Of a DNA stretch of 64,000 nt, positions 49,147 through 64,000 are shown piece by piece. Position numbers and translations under genes: made by a program. Source of the DNA: Monoplex corrugatus (lineage: Eukaryota; Mollusca; Gastropoda; Littorinimorpha; Ranellidae); the NCBI GenBank assembly GCA_030674185.1, contig CM060307.1, positions 55,132,481 to 55,196,480 of the forward strand, given 5' to 3'. A model generated the notes under the pieces. That model made no database searches. It was not told the origin of the DNA and was given only the letters and a program-made list of their open reading frames with translations. Within the stretch, counting starts at the first letter, position 1. Each line of letters begins with the position of its first letter.

Positions 49147-49413
49147 CACTGCACATGTTAAGTGAAAAGACAGAAAAAAGGTAGAGATTGTCTCTAATCC
49201 TCAGCTCATTGTAGTAGTGAGGTGAGAGATTGTCTCTAATCCTCAGCTCATTGTTGTAGTAGTGAGGTGACAGAGATGTCAACTTTTCTTTGATCCAGCA
49301 TTATGAAAGCAATGCAGAATGCTTACTCTTCTCCTCAGTTGTTTTACCTTCCCTAATCCTGAATAGGGAGCATGATGTATTTTCCTTTCAATGTGTTGTC
49401 ATTTGCTTTGCAG

Positions 49414-62991
<13,578 letters not shown>

Positions 62992-63018
<27 letters not shown>

Positions 63019-63099
63019 GTTAGTTCTTCTTTGTGCCAGTGTTTCTGTACTTGGGGAAACATTAACTGATGTTCCACGTTAGTTCTTCTTTGTGCCAGT
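62992..63099 (+). repeat. GTDC1: Duplication of GTDC1 exon end plus splice donor
   Basis: 49 bp at 62992-63040 (TTGGGGAAACATTCACTGAT...) reappear at 63051-63099 with two changes. One change turns CCAG/GTTAGT into CCAC/GTTAGT. Confidence 0.95.
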
Positions 63100-64000
63100 T
63101 AGGTTTTATTTGTATGAGATAAGTTTTATTTGTTAGCTTTTGTGTCTGGTTAACTTTCTTGGCATCTGTGATGTCAATGCATGTTTAATTTTTTGTGAGT
63201 GGGAGACACTATTTTGAGAAACTGAAGCTGAAACAACATTTTGATTGTATGCAACTGATTTATGTCTGCACCAAGTTTTCTTTTATTTCAACCTGGCTGA
63301 TATCATTTGTATTTATAAGATTATATTGCAGTTATACCAGGCAAGTTTTTATTGATGCCAGTTGGTTTTATTTGTATGAGTTACTGAGATGTTATCATTT
63401 TACTTGCTTTATTTGTTTCAAGTTAGTTTTTGTTCCAGTTAATTTTACTTGTGCCTGTTTTTAAATTTTATTTGTTTTATTTACAATTTTGGATTTTCTG
63501 TTATAAATCATTGAATGAGAATTTTCTACCGTTTATAAAATTCATGAAATGAGACCCTTAGTCTTTGAATCACCAAAACAGCAGCCTTTCTTAATAAAAA
63601 AAATGTGAACCAAGAGTTTCTCAAATTCTGTAAATCCGTTTGGTGGTGCAAAATTGCATCTAGAGAAAAAAAGCATGGTGGCATTTGCAACGCTTATATT
63701 TGTTGGAAAAAATTCTGTGAACAAAAAAAGAGAAACTAGCACATCATCAGAGTAACAGCAACAAAACAATAAGCTGAAAAATCCGTCAGACAGAAGAAAA
63801 AATAAATAGAAAACAACAAATCCAGTCGATAATTGCTTGAAGCGTGAAGTTGATGTTTTGTGAGATATTTGGGAAGGAGAAATAACGATTGGTCACATCT
63901 ACTTGGGTACCTGTCTGCCAGAAATCAGACTATACACACTTGCACAGCCATGGTTTCCTTTGCCACATGGTTTGGGTGTGGCCATGAATTGCAAGGGTCC
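63100..64000 (+). other. GTDC1 intron to the right edge
   Basis: AT-rich with recurring GGTTTTATTTGTATGAG and TTTTATTTGTT motifs (63105-63480). No further GTDC1 exon was found before the window ends. Confidence 0.6.

Overview
The window is animal nuclear DNA. It shows GT-AG introns, AATAAA signals, many CA/GA/ATGT microsatellites, tRNA-derived SINEs, and LINE, LTR and DNA-transposon remnants. Repeat style (CA-rich arrays, a piggyBac-like family, an L2/CR1-type tail ending in ATT repeats) and protein similarity suggest a lophotrochozoan, most likely a marine gastropod; the species is inferred, not seen.

Three conserved host genes were assembled exon by exon. (1) The 3' part of PHGDH (D-3-phosphoglycerate dehydrogenase, serine synthesis) is on the + strand, five exons at 680-6257; its 5' exons lie left of the window. 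(2) A complete LAP3 (M17 cytosol leucine aminopeptidase) is on the - strand, 14 exons from 46733 to 10094. The exons join in phase into a 521-codon frame that keeps the metal and catalytic motifs. (3) The 5' part of GTDC1/QTMAN (tRNA-queuosine mannosyltransferase) is on the + strand, four coding exons from 49423 to 63018, continuing past the right edge. PHGDH and LAP3 are tail to tail. LAP3 and GTDC1 are head to head about 2.7 kb apart. The three genes have unrelated roles (serine synthesis, peptide turnover, tRNA modification).

Most of the remaining DNA is mobile or simple sequence. LAP3 introns carry a pogo/Tigger-like element with a PHD-finger ORF (intron 1), a 1.86-kb piggyBac-like copy (intron 4) and its 0.7-kb deletion derivative (intron 12). 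They also carry a large foldback with Penelope-like features (intron 8), an L2/CR1-type LINE end (intron 10), and a Ty3/gypsy element with one LTR (intron 11). GTDC1 introns carry a LINE remnant, a diverged roughly 0.6-kb duplication, and a 4.2-kb hAT-type element with an intron and a PIP-box-like tail. The last GTDC1 intron also has a 3.1-kb element with perfect 26-bp terminal inverted repeats that I could not assign to a superfamily.

The best candidates for something undescribed are that unassigned TIR element and its internal inverted motifs, the hAT-type protein ending in a PCNA-binding-like peptide, and the pogo transposase followed by a PHD finger. At splice sites, the notable items are a PHGDH intron minisatellite made of splice-acceptor look-alikes, a GC-AG intron in LAP3, and a duplicated, mutated splice donor in GTDC1.
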